Source: Arthrobacter humicola (lineage in GTDB: Bacteria > Actinomycetota > Actinomycetes > Actinomycetales > Micrococcaceae). Taken from it: a stretch of 64,000 nucleotides of DNA. A program made the position numbers and the translations under genes. The stretch is taken from assembly GCF_022803015.1 (NCBI RefSeq), contig NZ_JAFKON010000001.1, positions 248,001 to 312,000 of the forward strand. The letters are read 5' to 3'. This document shows, one piece after another, positions 41,236-50,215 of the stretch (position 1 is the first letter of the stretch; each line of letters starts with the position of its first letter). The notes under the pieces were generated by a model. It ran no database searches. It was given only the letters and a program-made list of their open reading frames with translations, and was not told the origin of the DNA.

Positions 41236-42363
41236 TTACTTGCCGAATTCCACAGATTCTGTGGTCCAGGCGCGCGCCTGCTCGCTGAGGGAGATGCCCA
41301 GCCCGGGGCGGTCCGGGACCAGCATGCGGCCGTTCTTGGTTTCGAGGCGCTCGTTGAACAGCGGATCGAGCCAGTCGAAGTGTTCCACCCAGGGCTCGCG
41401 CGGGTAGGCGGCGGCGAGGTGGAGGTGGATTTCCATGGCGAAGTGCGGGGCGAGGCCGAGTCCGCGCTCGTCGGCCAGGGCGGCCAGGCGCAGGAATTGG
41501 GTGATACCGCCGACGCGCGGGGCATCAGGCTGGATGATGTCACAGCCGTTGGCGCTGATCAGGCCCTTGTGCTCCGCGACCGAGGCCAGCATCTCGCCCG
41601 TGGCGATGGGGGTGTCCAGGGCGCGGGCGAGGTCCGCGTGGCCTTCGAAGTCGTACGCGTCAAGCGGTTCCTCGATCCAGACGAGGTTGAATTCTTCCAG
41701 CCGGCGGCCCATCCGCAGTGCGGTGGCGCGGTCCCACTGCTGGTTGGCGTCCACCATGAGTGGGACGTCCCAGCCAATGTGCTCGCGGATGCCGGCGACG
41801 CGGCGCAGGTCCTCGGCGGTGTCTGGAAGGCCGACCTTGATCTTGATGCCGCCGATGCCTTCGTCCAGCAGGACGGTGGCGCGGGCCTTGACCTCGGCCA
41901 GGGAGGCGTTGAGGAAGCCGCCTGACGTGTTGTAGGTCTGCACGGAGTCACGGTAGGCGCCCAGGAACTTGGCCAGCGGCAGGCCGGCGCGCTTGGCCTT
42001 GAGGTCGTAGAGCGCGATGTCGATTGCGGCCAGCGCCTGGGTGGCCACTCCGGAGCGGCCCACGGACGCACCGGCCCAGAGAAGTTTGGTGTAGAGCCGG
42101 CCGATGTCGTTCGGGTCCTCGCCGATGATGCCTTCGGCGACTTCCTTGGCGTGGGCGTACTGAGCCGGCCCGCCGGCGCGCTTGGAGTAGCTGAACCCGA
42201 TTCCGCTGTGGCCCTGTTCGGTGGTGATTTCGGCGAAAAGGAACACGACCTCGGTCATCGGCTTCTGGCGTCCGGTGAACACTTTCGCGTCACTGATCGG
42301 AACGGCGAGTGGAAGCCTGGCCGTGGACAGCTTTACATGGCGGATGAGATCAACGCTGGTCAT
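41236..42363 (-). CDS. Enolase-superfamily dehydratase, talarate/galactarate type
   Basis: 375 residues, ATG with GGGAGAA upstream. The mandelate-racemase-type barrel has the KxK base pair in 'IGGIKIKVG' and metal ligands in 'MVDANQQW', 'WIEEPLDA' and 'IATGEML'. The His general acid/base region reads 'GLAPHFAMEIHLHLAA'. The N-terminal capping domain covers residues 1-~130. This pattern fits L-talarate/galactarate dehydratase, which turns galactarate into 5-keto-4-deoxyglucarate. The glucarate dehydratase gene a few kilobases away would feed the same intermediate. Substrate preference cannot be proved from sequence. An FadR-type operator lies 50-80 bases upstream. Confidence 0.87.
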   Translation of the reverse strand: MTSVDLIRHVKLSTARLPLAVPISDAKVFTGRQKPMTEVVFLFAEITTEQGHSGIGFSYSKRAGGPAQYAHAKEVAEGIIGEDPNDIGRLYTKLLWAGASVGRSGVATQALAAIDIALYDLKAKRAGLPLAKFLGAYRDSVQTYNTSGGFLNASLAEVKARATVLLDEGIGGIKIKVGLPDTAEDLRRVAGIREHIGWDVPLMVDANQQWDRATALRMGRRLEEFNLVWIEEPLDAYDFEGHADLARALDTPIATGEMLASVAEHKGLISANGCDIIQPDAPRVGGITQFLRLAALADERGLGLAPHFAMEIHLHLAAAYPREPWVEHFDWLDPLFNERLETKNGRMLVPDRPGLGISLSEQARAWTTESVEFGK

Positions 42364-42413
42364 GGTTCTCCCTGAAGTTCCTGCGAGGCAACTCCGCCTC
42401 GCTCAACTTAGGC

Positions 42414-42440
42414 TACAAGTTACTTACTTGTATAACAAGT
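42414..42440. promoter_or_regulatory. GntR/FadR-type operator with overlapping half sites
   Basis: ACTTGTATAACAAGT (42426-42440) is a perfect inverted repeat and contains TTGTATAACAA, matching the FadR-family consensus T-N-GT-N3-AC-N-A. A third half site, TACAAGT (42414-42420), forms a second inverted repeat with ACTTGTA (42426-42432). The site is 51-77 bases before the dehydratase start. It should bind the GntR protein encoded just downstream, giving autoregulation of the dehydratase-gntR unit. Confidence 0.72.
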
Positions 42441-42463
42441 GCTGGGAGAGTGTTTCGCCTCAG

Positions 42464-43384
42464 TCAGCCAAGCAGCCAGGCGATGACCAGCAAAGAGCCG
42501 GCGCAGAGCAGGGTGGTGCACAGGATGACGTCCCGGGCAACGATCACGCCGCGCTGGTACGGGGAGGCGAAGAGGAAGACATTCTGGGCCGTGGGCAGCG
42601 CGCCCATGATCACGATGGCCAGCAGGTGCTGCCCCTCGAGGCCGAAGACGAAGCGGCCCAGCGCCCAGACGATCACGGGCATGCCTGCGATCTTCAGGAA
42701 GGTGGCGACGAGCGATTCAGTGCGCCCGTCGCCCTTTTGCAGCGGGGCCTTGCCGGCCAGGGACAGTCCGAAGGCCAGCAGCACCATGGGGACGGCGCCG
42801 CCGGCGAGCATGTCGACGGGTTTCAGCAGCAGTTCCGGAACTCTCCAGCCGGTCAGTGCGACCGCCGCGCCCAGGCCGGAGGCGATGATCGTGGGGTTGG
42901 CTAAGGGCTGCAGCAGCATTTTCCGCCAAGAGATCCTGGACCCCGATGCGACACCCAGCAGGGTCAAATAGACCGGCGCCAGGACGAGTATCTGTGCCAA
43001 CAGGACGGGAGCCACGTGCTGGGCCGTTCCCACGGCGTAGAGGGAGACGGGGATCCCGATGTTGTTGGCGTTCGCGTAGCTGCTGGCCATCGCGCCGACG
43101 GCTGTCTCTGCCACCGGCCGGCGGAAGAACAGGACACTCAGCAGGGAATAGAGCAGCCCCACGGCCGCCGCGGAAAGCAGCGCCAGCGGGGCATCAGTTC
43201 CGAGCGCGGCCCGGATATCGCTGCCGGCCACCACCGTGAACAGCAGTGCCGGGTTGGTGATGTAATACGCCGTGCGGGTCAGGGCGCCCTGGACTTCCGG
43301 TCCGAGGATCCGCAGCCGGGCCGAGAGATATCCGACGGCGATGACGGAGGCGACGATCAGTATGCCGGTGAGAACGCCGCCCAA
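42464..43384 (-). CDS. AEC-family (auxin efflux carrier-like) transporter
   Basis: 306 residues, TTG start with AAGGA seven bases upstream. About ten hydrophobic helices form the two-halves layout of the AEC family (MdcF/PIN-like). The N-terminal half has 'VIAVGYLSARLRILGPEVQG' and 'ITNPALLFTVVAG', and the middle has 'SSYANANNIGIPVSLYAVG'. The C-terminal half has 'NPTIIASGLGAAVALTG' and 'MGALPTAQNVFLFA'. Such carriers move organic acids such as malate and malonate. Located between the two dehydratase genes, it may carry an aldarate or a pathway acid. It is on the same strand as its neighbours but separated from gudD by a hairpin. Confidence 0.88.
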   Translation of the reverse strand: MGGVLTGILIVASVIAVGYLSARLRILGPEVQGALTRTAYYITNPALLFTVVAGSDIRAALGTDAPLALLSAAAVGLLYSLLSVLFFRRPVAETAVGAMASSYANANNIGIPVSLYAVGTAQHVAPVLLAQILVLAPVYLTLLGVASGSRISWRKMLLQPLANPTIIASGLGAAVALTGWRVPELLLKPVDMLAGGAVPMVLLAFGLSLAGKAPLQKGDGRTESLVATFLKIAGMPVIVWALGRFVFGLEGQHLLAIVIMGALPTAQNVFLFASPYQRGVIVARDVILCTTLLCAGSLLVIAWLLG

Positions 43385-43438
43385 GATTGGTCCTTCGTGT
43401 CGGGTGCCTGCGACCAGGGGAGCCGGAAGCGGGATGCC

Positions 43439-43480
43439 GCACGGCCGAACCCTCTCCTGCGCAAGGAGAGCCGGCCGTGC
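43439..43480. terminator. Long hairpin between gudD and the AEC gene
   Basis: Outer arms GCACGGCCG (43439-43447) and CGGCCGTGC (43472-43480) enclose an inner stem CTCTCCT/AGGAGAG (43452-43458 with 43464-43470). There is no T run on either side, so it may be a terminator that works with Rho, an RNA processing site or an mRNA-stabilising structure between the two genes. Confidence 0.5.
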
Positions 43481-43522
43481 GGCAGCGGTGGGGATCCGCC
43501 TCAGGGATGCTGCCCGGCGGAC

Positions 43523-43578
43523 AGTCCCTAGCGAACAGACCCTAGTGAGCAGTCCCTATCGAGCAGTCTCTATCGAAT
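43523..43578. repeat. Four imperfect 14-bp tandem repeats overlapping the gudD stop codon
   Basis: Units AGTCCCTAGCGAAC, AGACCCTAGTGAGC, AGTCCCTATCGAGC and AGTCTCTATCGAAT lie head to tail. On the minus strand each unit carries a TAG in the same relation to the repeat. The last unit contains the gudD stop. Slippage here would change the 3' end of the gene or the spacing to the hairpin. Confidence 0.8.
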
Positions 43579-44898
43579 CAGGCAGGGCCGTTTGGGGTCG
43601 AAGGACCAGCCGTCAATGTAGTACTGCATGCCGATGCTGTCGTCGCGGGCGTCGAGGCCGTGTTCCAGGTACAGCTGGTGTGCCTTGTCCAGAGCGGCGC
43701 GGTCCAGCTCGATTCCGAGGCCCGGAGCGTCCGGAACCCTGATCGCACCTTCCTTGATCTGCAGTGGTTCCTTGGTGAGCCCCTGGCCGTCCTGCCAGAT
43801 CCAATGCGTGTCCAGCGCCGTGATTTCTCCCGGGGCGGCCGCCCCGGTGTGGGTGAACATGGCGAGCGAGATGTCGAAGTGGTTGTTCGAGTGCGATCCC
43901 CAGGTCAGGCCGAATTCGGCGCACATCTGGGCCACCCGGACGGAACCGTGCATGGTCCAGAAATGCGGGTCCGCGAGGGGGATGTCCACGGCGTTGCTGC
44001 GGATGGCATGGGACATTTCGCGCCAGTCCGTCGCGATCATGTTCGTCGCGGTCTTCAGCCCGGTGGCGCGGCGGAATTCGGCCATGACCTCGCGTCCGGA
44101 GAAGCGGCCTTCCGCGCCGCAGGGGTCCTCGGCGTAGGCCACAATGCCCTGCATGCGTTGGCCCAGCCGGACGGCCTCCTCCAGGAGCCAGGCGCCGTTG
44201 GGATCAAGGGTGATCCTGGCCTCCGGGAAACGCCTGGCCAAGGCCGTCACCACATCCACCTCGGCGTCGCCGGAGAGCACGCCGCCCTTGAGCTTGAAGT
44301 CGCTGAATCCGTAGCGTTCCTGGGCGGCTTCGGCCAGGGCCACCACGGCCTCCGGTGTCATGGCCTCCTGCCGGCGGAGCTTTTCCCACCGGTCCGCCGG
44401 CGCGTCCTCCACCAGGTACGGCAAATCCGTTCGGCCGGGGTCGCCGATGAAGAACAGATAACCGAGCATGGGCACCGAGCTGCGCTGCTGGCCGTCGCCG
44501 AGCAGTTCCGCGACGGGGACGCCGAGGAACTGACCGTGCAGGTCAAGGAGGGCGGATTCGATCGCGGTGACGGCATGGACGGTGGTGCGCAGGTCAAAGG
44601 TCTGCAGGCCGCGGCCGCCGGCGTCGCGGTCGGCGAACTTCGCCGCGACGTCCCGGAGCAGGGAGCGGTAGCGGGCCACCGGCTGGCCGGCCAGGAAGAT
44701 GCCGGCTTCCTCGATGGTGGCGCGGATCTTTTCCCCGCCCGGCACTTCGCCGAGTCCGGTGCGGCCATTCGAATCGGTGATAAGAACGATGTTGCGGGTG
44801 AAGAACGGGCCGTGCGCGCCGCTGAGGTTCATCAGCATGCTGTCGTGCCCGGCAACGGGGACCACTTCAACGTGGGCAATGGTGGGCCGCGTGCTCAC
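43570..44898 (-). CDS. gudD: Glucarate dehydratase
   Basis: 442 residues from the GTG at 44898, which overlaps the upstream aldehyde dehydrogenase stop as GTGA. Longer starts are not protein-like. The family's N-terminal '[20 protein letters not shown]' is present, then '[18 protein letters not shown]'. The base motif is 'FSDFKLKGG', metal ligands are 'TLDPNGAW' and 'YAEDPCG', and '[11 protein letters not shown]' follows. The catalytic His region is '[15 protein letters not shown]'. The enzyme dehydrates D-glucarate to 5-keto-4-deoxyglucarate, the KdgD substrate. It is the last gene of the kdgD-aldehyde dehydrogenase-gudD operon. The 3' end lies in a tandem repeat. Confidence 0.93.
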   Translation of the reverse strand: MSTRPTIAHVEVVPVAGHDSMLMNLSGAHGPFFTRNIVLITDSNGRTGLGEVPGGEKIRATIEEAGIFLAGQPVARYRSLLRDVAAKFADRDAGGRGLQTFDLRTTVHAVTAIESALLDLHGQFLGVPVAELLGDGQQRSSVPMLGYLFFIGDPGRTDLPYLVEDAPADRWEKLRRQEAMTPEAVVALAEAAQERYGFSDFKLKGGVLSGDAEVDVVTALARRFPEARITLDPNGAWLLEEAVRLGQRMQGIVAYAEDPCGAEGRFSGREVMAEFRRATGLKTATNMIATDWREMSHAIRSNAVDIPLADPHFWTMHGSVRVAQMCAEFGLTWGSHSNNHFDISLAMFTHTGAAAPGEITALDTHWIWQDGQGLTKEPLQIKEGAIRVPDAPGLGIELDRAALDKAHQLYLEHGLDARDDSIGMQYYIDGWSFDPKRPCLIR

Positions 44899-46526
44899 GC
44901 GTTGACCTCTGCTTTCTCTGTTGCTGCCTCTTCTGCTGCGGAGGCTTGAACGACGCCGTCGATCCGGCGGTTCAGCCGCCACGGGTTGGGGTCCTGCAGC
45001 GGCGCCGGGAGCAGTTCCTGTGGCAGGTTCTGGTAGGCGACGGGGCGCAGGAACCGGCTGATTGCCAATGTACCCACGGACGTGGTCCGGGTGTCGGATG
45101 TGGCGGGGAACGGGCCGCCGTGCACCATGGCGTGGCCAACTTCGACGCCGGTCGGCCAGCCGTTGACGATGATCCGGCCGACCTTTTGCTCCAACACCGG
45201 GATGAGGGGGGCAGCGGCGCGGTAGTCCGACTCGGTCAGTTGCAGGGAGGCCGTGAGCTGGCCTTCGAGCCGCTGGGCGGCGTCAACGAGCTCCTCGGTG
45301 GTGGAGTAGCGGATCATCAGGCTGGCGGCGCCGAAGATTTCCTGGTGCAGGACGGGGTTGGCCACGAACTCGGCGACAGACGTGCCGAAGATGGCCGGAG
45401 CTGGGGCGTTCTTCGTCGCCCCGTCGGCGCCCTGGCCGACGACGCTGACGTTCCCGGCGGAACCCAGTGCATCGGCTCCGGCGTGCCAGGACCCGGCGAT
45501 GCCTTCGGTCAGCATGGTCTGCCCGGCGCATGAGGACACGGCCCGGCCGACGGCGGCGCCAAAGGCGTCGCCGGCCGCGCCGGCGGGGGCGAACAGGAGG
45601 CCGGGGGAGGTGCACAGCTGCCCGGAGCTGCCGGTGACGGCGGCAACGTACTGCCGCGCGAGAACGCTGATTTCTTCGGCGTTGCCGTCGAGGGCGCCGG
45701 GGAAGACGAACACCGGGTTGAGCGAGGACATTTCCGCATAGACGGGAATGGGTTCGGGCCGGGCGGCGGCGGTGCGCATCAGGGCGATGCCGGCGGACTG
45801 CGATCCGGTGAAGCCGACGGCCTTGATGGCTGGATCGGCGACGAGCGCCTGGCCGATGCTGGTGCCCGGACCGTAGATCAGCGAGAACACGCCCGGGTGC
45901 AGCCCGGTGTCGCGGACGGCCTTGGCGATGGCCTGGCCGACGAGTTCGCCGGTGCCCGGATGCGCATTGTGGGCCTTGAAGACCACGGGGCAGCCGGCGG
46001 CGAGGGCGGAGGCGGTGTCGCCGCCCGCCGTCGAGAAGGCCAGCGGGAAGTTGCTCGCACCAAAAACGGCGACGGGACCAAGCGGGATCTGCCGCTGCCG
46101 GATGTCCGCCCGCGGCAGCGGAGCGCGGTCAGGCAGCGCCGGGTCGATCCGGACCCCGCGGTAATCCCCTTGGCGTACGACGCCGGCGAAGAGCCGGAGC
46201 TGGCCGGTGGTGCGCGCCCGCTCGCCCTGGAGCCTGGCGGCCGGTAGTCCGGTCTCGAGGCCCGCTCGGGTGATGAGTTCCTCGCCAATCGCCTCGATGT
46301 TCCCGGCAATGGCCTCAAGGAACCGGGCGTGGGTTTCCGGGTCGAGCGTGCTGAAGGAGGGGTAGGCCGCGGCGGCCGCTGCGGTGGCGTCCTTCAGCTG
46401 TTCCCCGGTGAGCAGCGTGTAGCCGGGTTCGAGCCGTTCGTTCGTGGCGGGATTGAAGGCGTACGCCGTCGCGCCGTCCCCGGCGACGGCCTGGCCGGCA
46501 ATGAGTGAGCGTCCGGTGAGTGTCAC
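44895..46526 (-). CDS. 2-ketoglutarate semialdehyde dehydrogenase (NADP-type aldehyde dehydrogenase)
   Basis: 543 residues with a GTG start. The fold is an aldehyde dehydrogenase with '[20 protein letters not shown]' (start of the cofactor site), '[16 protein letters not shown]', '[10 protein letters not shown]', the general base Glu in '[19 protein letters not shown]', and the nucleophile Cys in '[10 protein letters not shown]'. The length and '[12 protein letters not shown]' sequence fit the type III ketoglutarate semialdehyde dehydrogenases of hexarate pathways. It oxidises the KdgD product to 2-ketoglutarate for the citric acid cycle. It sits 11 bases after kdgD and overlaps gudD, so all three are co-transcribed. 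Confidence 0.9.
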   Translation of the reverse strand: MTLTGRSLIAGQAVAGDGATAYAFNPATNERLEPGYTLLTGEQLKDATAAAAAAYPSFSTLDPETHARFLEAIAGNIEAIGEELITRAGLETGLPAARLQGERARTTGQLRLFAGVVRQGDYRGVRIDPALPDRAPLPRADIRQRQIPLGPVAVFGASNFPLAFSTAGGDTASALAAGCPVVFKAHNAHPGTGELVGQAIAKAVRDTGLHPGVFSLIYGPGTSIGQALVADPAIKAVGFTGSQSAGIALMRTAAARPEPIPVYAEMSSLNPVFVFPGALDGNAEEISVLARQYVAAVTGSSGQLCTSPGLLFAPAGAAGDAFGAAVGRAVSSCAGQTMLTEGIAGSWHAGADALGSAGNVSVVGQGADGATKNAPAPAIFGTSVAEFVANPVLHQEIFGAASLMIRYSTTEELVDAAQRLEGQLTASLQLTESDYRAAAPLIPVLEQKVGRIIVNGWPTGVEVGHAMVHGGPFPATSDTRTTSVGTLAISRFLRPVAYQNLPQELLPAPLQDPNPWRLNRRIDGVVQASAAEEAATEKAEVNA

Positions 46527-46537
46527 GGTGCATCCTC

Positions 46538-47452
46538 CTAGGAAACGGTGGCGATAAGGGACTTGAGGTCTGCGAGGTCCTGGGGCGCCAGGTTCTGCAG
46601 CGGCGGGCGGACCCCGCCGGCGGAGCGGCCAATCGCGGCCAATCCGCCCTTGACGATCGAGACGGAGTAGCCCTTCACCCGGTCGCGGATGTCCAGGTAG
46701 GGGATCACGAACTCGTTCAGCTTCTTGTTCACGGCCACCCGGTCGTGGTTGCGGACATCCTGGTAGAAGTCCAGCGCAAACTGCGGCACGAAGTTGTACA
46801 TGGCGCTGGAATAGGTGCTCATGCCCAGCTGCAGCAGCGGGAGGGCGAACGTCTCGGCCGTGGGGAGGCCGCCGAGGTAGAACAGGCGGTCGCCGAGCTT
46901 GGCGTAGACCCGGGCGTCGTGTTCGAGGTCTCCGACTCCATCCTTGAAGCCGATCAGGTTCTGGTGGCGGTCGGCCAGGGTGGCGACGGTGGTGTCCTTG
47001 TAGATCGCGTTCGCACGGTTGTAGATGATGACACCGAGGGAGGTGGACCGGCAGATGGCGCTGACGTGGTCGATCAGGCCGCCCTGGTCCGCCTCGGTGA
47101 GGTAGGGCGGGAGCAGCAGGATGCCGTCGGCGCCGGCGGCCTCGGCGGCGCGGGCGTTTTCGATGGCCTGGGCGGTGGAGCCGCCGGCGGAGGCCAGGAC
47201 CGGGACGATGCTGCCGACTTCCCCGACGGCGGCGCGGACGACGCGCTCGGACTCGGCCGGGGTCAGTGAGAAGCCCTCCCCGGTTCCGCCGGCCGCGAAG
47301 AGTCCGGCGACCGGGAAGCTGGCCTGCCAGGCGAGGTGTTTGCGGTAGTTCTCTTCGTCGAACTGGAGCTGTTCGTCGAACGAGGTGACGGGGAAGGAGA
47401 GCAGGCCGTCCTTGAGGACGTTGGCCAGTTCCTGGGGTGCGTATTTTGCCAC
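46538..47452 (-). CDS. kdgD: 5-dehydro-4-deoxyglucarate dehydratase
   Basis: 304 residues, GTG start. It is a class I (Schiff base) aldolase-fold protein of the DapA family. It has '[18 protein letters not shown]' (the GxxGE block), 'VIIYNRANA' with the Tyr of the proton relay, and the catalytic Lys in '[10 protein letters not shown]'. The family-specific start '[20 protein letters not shown]' separates it from DapA. The enzyme dehydrates and decarboxylates 5-keto-4-deoxyglucarate to 2-ketoglutarate semialdehyde. It is the first gene of the operon and has a strong candidate regulated promoter upstream. Confidence 0.94.
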   Translation of the reverse strand: MAKYAPQELANVLKDGLLSFPVTSFDEQLQFDEENYRKHLAWQASFPVAGLFAAGGTGEGFSLTPAESERVVRAAVGEVGSIVPVLASAGGSTAQAIENARAAEAAGADGILLLPPYLTEADQGGLIDHVSAICRSTSLGVIIYNRANAIYKDTTVATLADRHQNLIGFKDGVGDLEHDARVYAKLGDRLFYLGGLPTAETFALPLLQLGMSTYSSAMYNFVPQFALDFYQDVRNHDRVAVNKKLNEFVIPYLDIRDRVKGYSVSIVKGGLAAIGRSAGGVRPPLQNLAPQDLADLKSLIATVS

Positions 47453-47505
47453 GGTGGGGTCCTCCGGGTATGCGCCGAGTCGGCGGGGAAGTGCGGTTCC
47501 CCTTC

Positions 47506-47561
47506 AGACTAGGTTTGCCGCCTCATGCCTGTCCAAGTGCATTATTGAATGCATTGATACC
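47506..47561 (-). promoter_or_regulatory. kdgD operon promoter with the shared aldarate element
   Basis: Read on the minus strand, the 31-bp element runs from GGTATC (47561-47556) to TTGGAC (47536-47531), the presumed -35. A 19-base spacer and the -10 TAGTCT (47511-47506) follow, with the start codon 53 bases on. It contains a perfect inverted repeat TGCATTATTGAATGCA (47538-47553), typical of LysR targets. AGTGCATT occurs twice (47536, 47565). Confidence 0.75.
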
Positions 47562-47581
47562 TTCAGTGCATTGTGGCGACC

Positions 47582-48466
47582 TTAGTCCAGCTGGAAGTCC
47601 AGGGCGCCGAGCAGCCGCGACAGGGCGGGATTGCTCACTTTACGGCTCCAGATGGCATGGAGCTCCACGGGTTCGCCGTGGCTGCTGGCCAGCGGGAGGA
47701 ATTCGACCCCCTGGATGCCCAGCGCTGTGGCGGACCGGGGCACAAAGGCGACTCCGCGTTTGGCCGCCACCAGCGAGACCATGGTGAGGATCTGGCTGAC
47801 CGTGTGGACCACGTTGCCGTGCTGCACCGGCAGCATGCGGATCACGAGGTCGTAGAAGTACCGGGCCTGCAGTGGCGAATGCATGATGAGGGCCTCGTCC
47901 TTGAGGTCCTCGTTCCCGACAATGCCGCCGCGGCGGGCCAGGGGATGGCCGGCCGGAACGGCCACCATCATGGATTCGCGGTAAAGAAGCCGCGAATCAA
48001 AAACGTCTTTGTCGAAGGGCGGACGTGCCAGCCCCAGGTCCAGTTCTCCCGTTTCCAGGGCCTGGATCTGTTCACCGGTCACCATTTCCTGCAGGTCGAC
48101 GTCGACGTCGGGAAGGATCGCCGAAATCTCCTCCAGCAGGGGCCCCAAGATACTGAACCCGCTGGCCGCGGTGAAACCGATTCGCAGAAGGCCGGAGCGG
48201 CCCGATGCGATCCGGCGGGCGGTGACAGGGGCGCGTTCGGCGAGGGCCAGCAACCGCCTGGCTTCCTCCAGGAAGGCGGTTCCCGCCGGGGTCAGCTGGA
48301 CCTTCCGGTTGTCCCGTTCCAGCAGCTCGGCGCCGACGGCCTTCTCCAGCTTTTGGATCTGCCGGCTCAGCGGAGGCTGGGTCATGTTCAGGCGTTCCGC
48401 CGCGCGGCCGAAGTGAAGCTCTTCTGCCACCGCGATGAATCCGGCCAGCTGGTCAAAGGTAAACAT
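47582..48466 (-). CDS. LysR-family transcriptional regulator
   Basis: 294 residues. The helix-turn-helix occupies residues 1-60: 'FDQLAGFIAVAEELHFGRAA' then 'LNMTQPPLSRQIQKLEKAVG'. The effector-binding domain starts near residue 90 ('RSGLLRIGFTAASGFSILG'). It sits between the kdgD operon (same strand, downstream) and the divergent tctCBA operon. Both have the same 31-bp element in front of their promoters, as does the MFS gene. It is therefore the best candidate activator of hexarate uptake and catabolism, sensing a hexarate or pathway intermediate. That assignment is inference from position and motif. Confidence 0.92.
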   Translation of the reverse strand: MFTFDQLAGFIAVAEELHFGRAAERLNMTQPPLSRQIQKLEKAVGAELLERDNRKVQLTPAGTAFLEEARRLLALAERAPVTARRIASGRSGLLRIGFTAASGFSILGPLLEEISAILPDVDVDLQEMVTGEQIQALETGELDLGLARPPFDKDVFDSRLLYRESMMVAVPAGHPLARRGGIVGNEDLKDEALIMHSPLQARYFYDLVIRMLPVQHGNVVHTVSQILTMVSLVAAKRGVAFVPRSATALGIQGVEFLPLASSHGEPVELHAIWSRKVSNPALSRLLGALDFQLD

Positions 48467-48477
48467 GATGCCTTCCC

Positions 48478-48533
48478 GGTATCACTCGATGCATATTTGG
48501 GCTTAGACATGCATCATAGCCGCTCCCTACACT
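48478..48533 (+). promoter_or_regulatory. tctCBA promoter with the shared aldarate element
   Basis: The 31-bp element runs from GGTATC (48478-48483) to TTAGAC (48503-48508), the presumed -35. A 19-base spacer and the -10 TACACT (48528-48533) follow, with the ATG 75 bases on. The element contains an inverted repeat, GATGCAT (48488-48494) and ATGCATC (48509-48515). It begins only 11 bases from the divergent lysR start, so lysR is probably autoregulated through it. Confidence 0.72.
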
Positions 48534-48608
48534 CGACACAGCGAACCGGCAGTGACGCGGTTCACATGCTTCCGGGGCGCTGGCCCTGATCATCAATGAG
48601 GAGTTTCA

Positions 48609-49610
48609 ATGATGCACTTCCCTTCGCGCCGCACCGTACTTGGAGCGGCATCCGCCGTCACGCTCTTGGCGCTGACGGCCTGCGGCAATGTTGCCGGCGG
48701 CAGTACCGATTCTTCAAAATATCCGAACGGGCCCGTAAGCCTCACCGTGGGCCAGGCCGCCGGCGGCAGCACCGACTTGATTGCCCGCGCCATCTCCGAG
48801 GGCGCTTCCAAAACCCTCGGCGCCCCGATGCCTGTGGTGAACAAGCCAGGGGCCAACGGCGCCTTGGCCACAAAGGAAGTTGCCGGCAAGCCCGCCGACG
48901 GCCAGAACCTCCTTCTGGTCACCGCGTCCCTGATCACGATCACCCCGCTTGCGGTCACCGCGGATGAGGCCGTCAGCATCGACGACCTGGACATCATTGC
49001 CGGCCTGTCGCAGGACGACTACGTGCTGGTCGCCAGCAAGGCCTCCGGCTTCAACAGCATCAAGGACCTGACCGGAGCAGGGCGCAATATCACGTTCGGC
49101 ACCACCGGCGTGGGCACCGGCAGCCAGCTGGCACAGACCGTCCTGTTCAAGCAGGCCGGCATCAAGGGCACCGATGTACCGTTCGACAGCGGCAAGCCAG
49201 CCCTCACCGCGGTCCTCGGCAACCAGGTAGAAGTGTCCACCATCCAGCTCGGCGAAGCCATGCCGCAGATCAAGGCCGGAAAGGTCACACCGCTGCTCGT
49301 CTTTTCGGAGGAGCGGAACTCCTTCCTCCCGGATGTGCCTACGGCCAAGGAATCCGGTTACGACGTTCCCGTGGCGCAGTATCGCGCCGTCGCCGCTCCC
49401 AAAGGAACGCCCAAGGACGTGAAGGACAAGCTGCTCGCTGCCATCAAGGAGACCTTCAAGTCCGATTCCTACAAGGAATTCAACAAGAAGAACATGCTGA
49501 CCCCGAAGGAAATCTCCGGCGAGGAAGTTGTCACCCAGTGGAAGGACTACGCCGCCAAGTACAAGTCGCTGGTGGAGAAGTACGACATCAGCCTCAGCGG
49601 AACGAAGTGA
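48609..49610 (+). CDS. tctC: Tripartite tricarboxylate transporter, solute-binding lipoprotein TctC
   Basis: 333 residues. Residues 1-26 are a lipoprotein signal with the lipobox 'LTACG', so the protein is anchored outside the membrane. The mature part has the TctC/BugT pattern 'GPVSLTVGQAAGGSTDLIAR', 'NKPGANGALATKEVAG' and 'FGTTGVGTGSQLAQTVLF', typical of binding proteins for di- and tricarboxylates. It captures the substrate for the TctA/TctB membrane part encoded downstream. In this cluster the ligand is probably an aldarate or a related acid. AGGAG lies just before the ATG, and the 3' end overlaps tctB by four bases. Confidence 0.93.
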   Translation: MMHFPSRRTVLGAASAVTLLALTACGNVAGGSTDSSKYPNGPVSLTVGQAAGGSTDLIARAISEGASKTLGAPMPVVNKPGANGALATKEVAGKPADGQNLLLVTASLITITPLAVTADEAVSIDDLDIIAGLSQDDYVLVASKASGFNSIKDLTGAGRNITFGTTGVGTGSQLAQTVLFKQAGIKGTDVPFDSGKPALTAVLGNQVEVSTIQLGEAMPQIKAGKVTPLLVFSEERNSFLPDVPTAKESGYDVPVAQYRAVAAPKGTPKDVKDKLLAAIKETFKSDSYKEFNKKNMLTPKEISGEEVVTQWKDYAAKYKSLVEKYDISLSGTK

Positions 49611-50206
49611 TCCAAGTGTCGTCTTCACCTTCTTCAGTGCCCGCCGGAGGGGGAAGCCGCCCCGCGGCCCCCTCCGGCGGGAACGCCCCCGAAGCTCCCG
49701 GGGACGACGTTCTGGAGGACCTCACGCCGGAGCAACTCGCCGCGCAGTGGGAGGAAGAGAAGCCGCCCGCCGCCGGAGCGCTGGCAAATGCGGCATCCTC
49801 CTTAGTGGTTCTCGGCGTCGGCACCGGCGCCCTGGTCCTGTCCGTTGCCATGGGCCTCGGCACTCCGGCAGCGCCGGAGCCCGGGCTGTGGCCGTTCATG
49901 ATCAGCTGCGTCATGGTGGTCCTGGGCCTCTTCCAGTTGACCGTCGGGCGGCACAACCGGGACGCGGAGAAGTTCACCCGCATGTCCTCCGCACCCCTGA
50001 CAGGGCTCGTCACCCTCGCCGCCATGGTCGCGCTGATGCCGGCCATCGGTTTTGAATTGCCCGCCCTCGTCCTGTGCATCATCTGGATGCGCTTCCTCGG
50101 CGGCGAAACGTGGCGCTCCACCCTGCTGGTAAGCGCGATCGTCGTGGCGGCGTTCTACGGAATCTTCGTCCTTGCGCTCAACACCTCCATTCCCCACCTC
50201 TTCTAG
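49607..50206 (+). CDS. tctB: Tripartite tricarboxylate transporter, small membrane subunit TctB
   Basis: 199 residues from the GTG at 49607, overlapping the tctC stop as GTGA; a second GTG three codons later is possible. The first ~65 residues are a polar Pro/Ser/Gly-rich extension ending in an acidic stretch ('DDVLEDLTPEQLAAQWEEEK'), longer than in typical TctB. Four hydrophobic helices follow, the first 'ASSLVVLGVGTGALVLSVAM'. TctB partners the large subunit TctA in sodium- or proton-driven uptake. The N-terminal extension is cytosolic by topology and its role is unknown. Confidence 0.88.
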   Translation: MIQVSSSPSSVPAGGGSRPAAPSGGNAPEAPGDDVLEDLTPEQLAAQWEEEKPPAAGALANAASSLVVLGVGTGALVLSVAMGLGTPAAPEPGLWPFMISCVMVVLGLFQLTVGRHNRDAEKFTRMSSAPLTGLVTLAAMVALMPAIGFELPALVLCIIWMRFLGGETWRSTLLVSAIVVAAFYGIFVLALNTSIPHLF

Positions 50207-50215
50207 GAGAACCCC

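Noticed and set aside
40521..41543. A longer GntR protein starting at 41543
   Set aside because: The extra residues are an alternative reading of the dehydratase gene; the helix-turn-helix begins right after the ATG at 41225.
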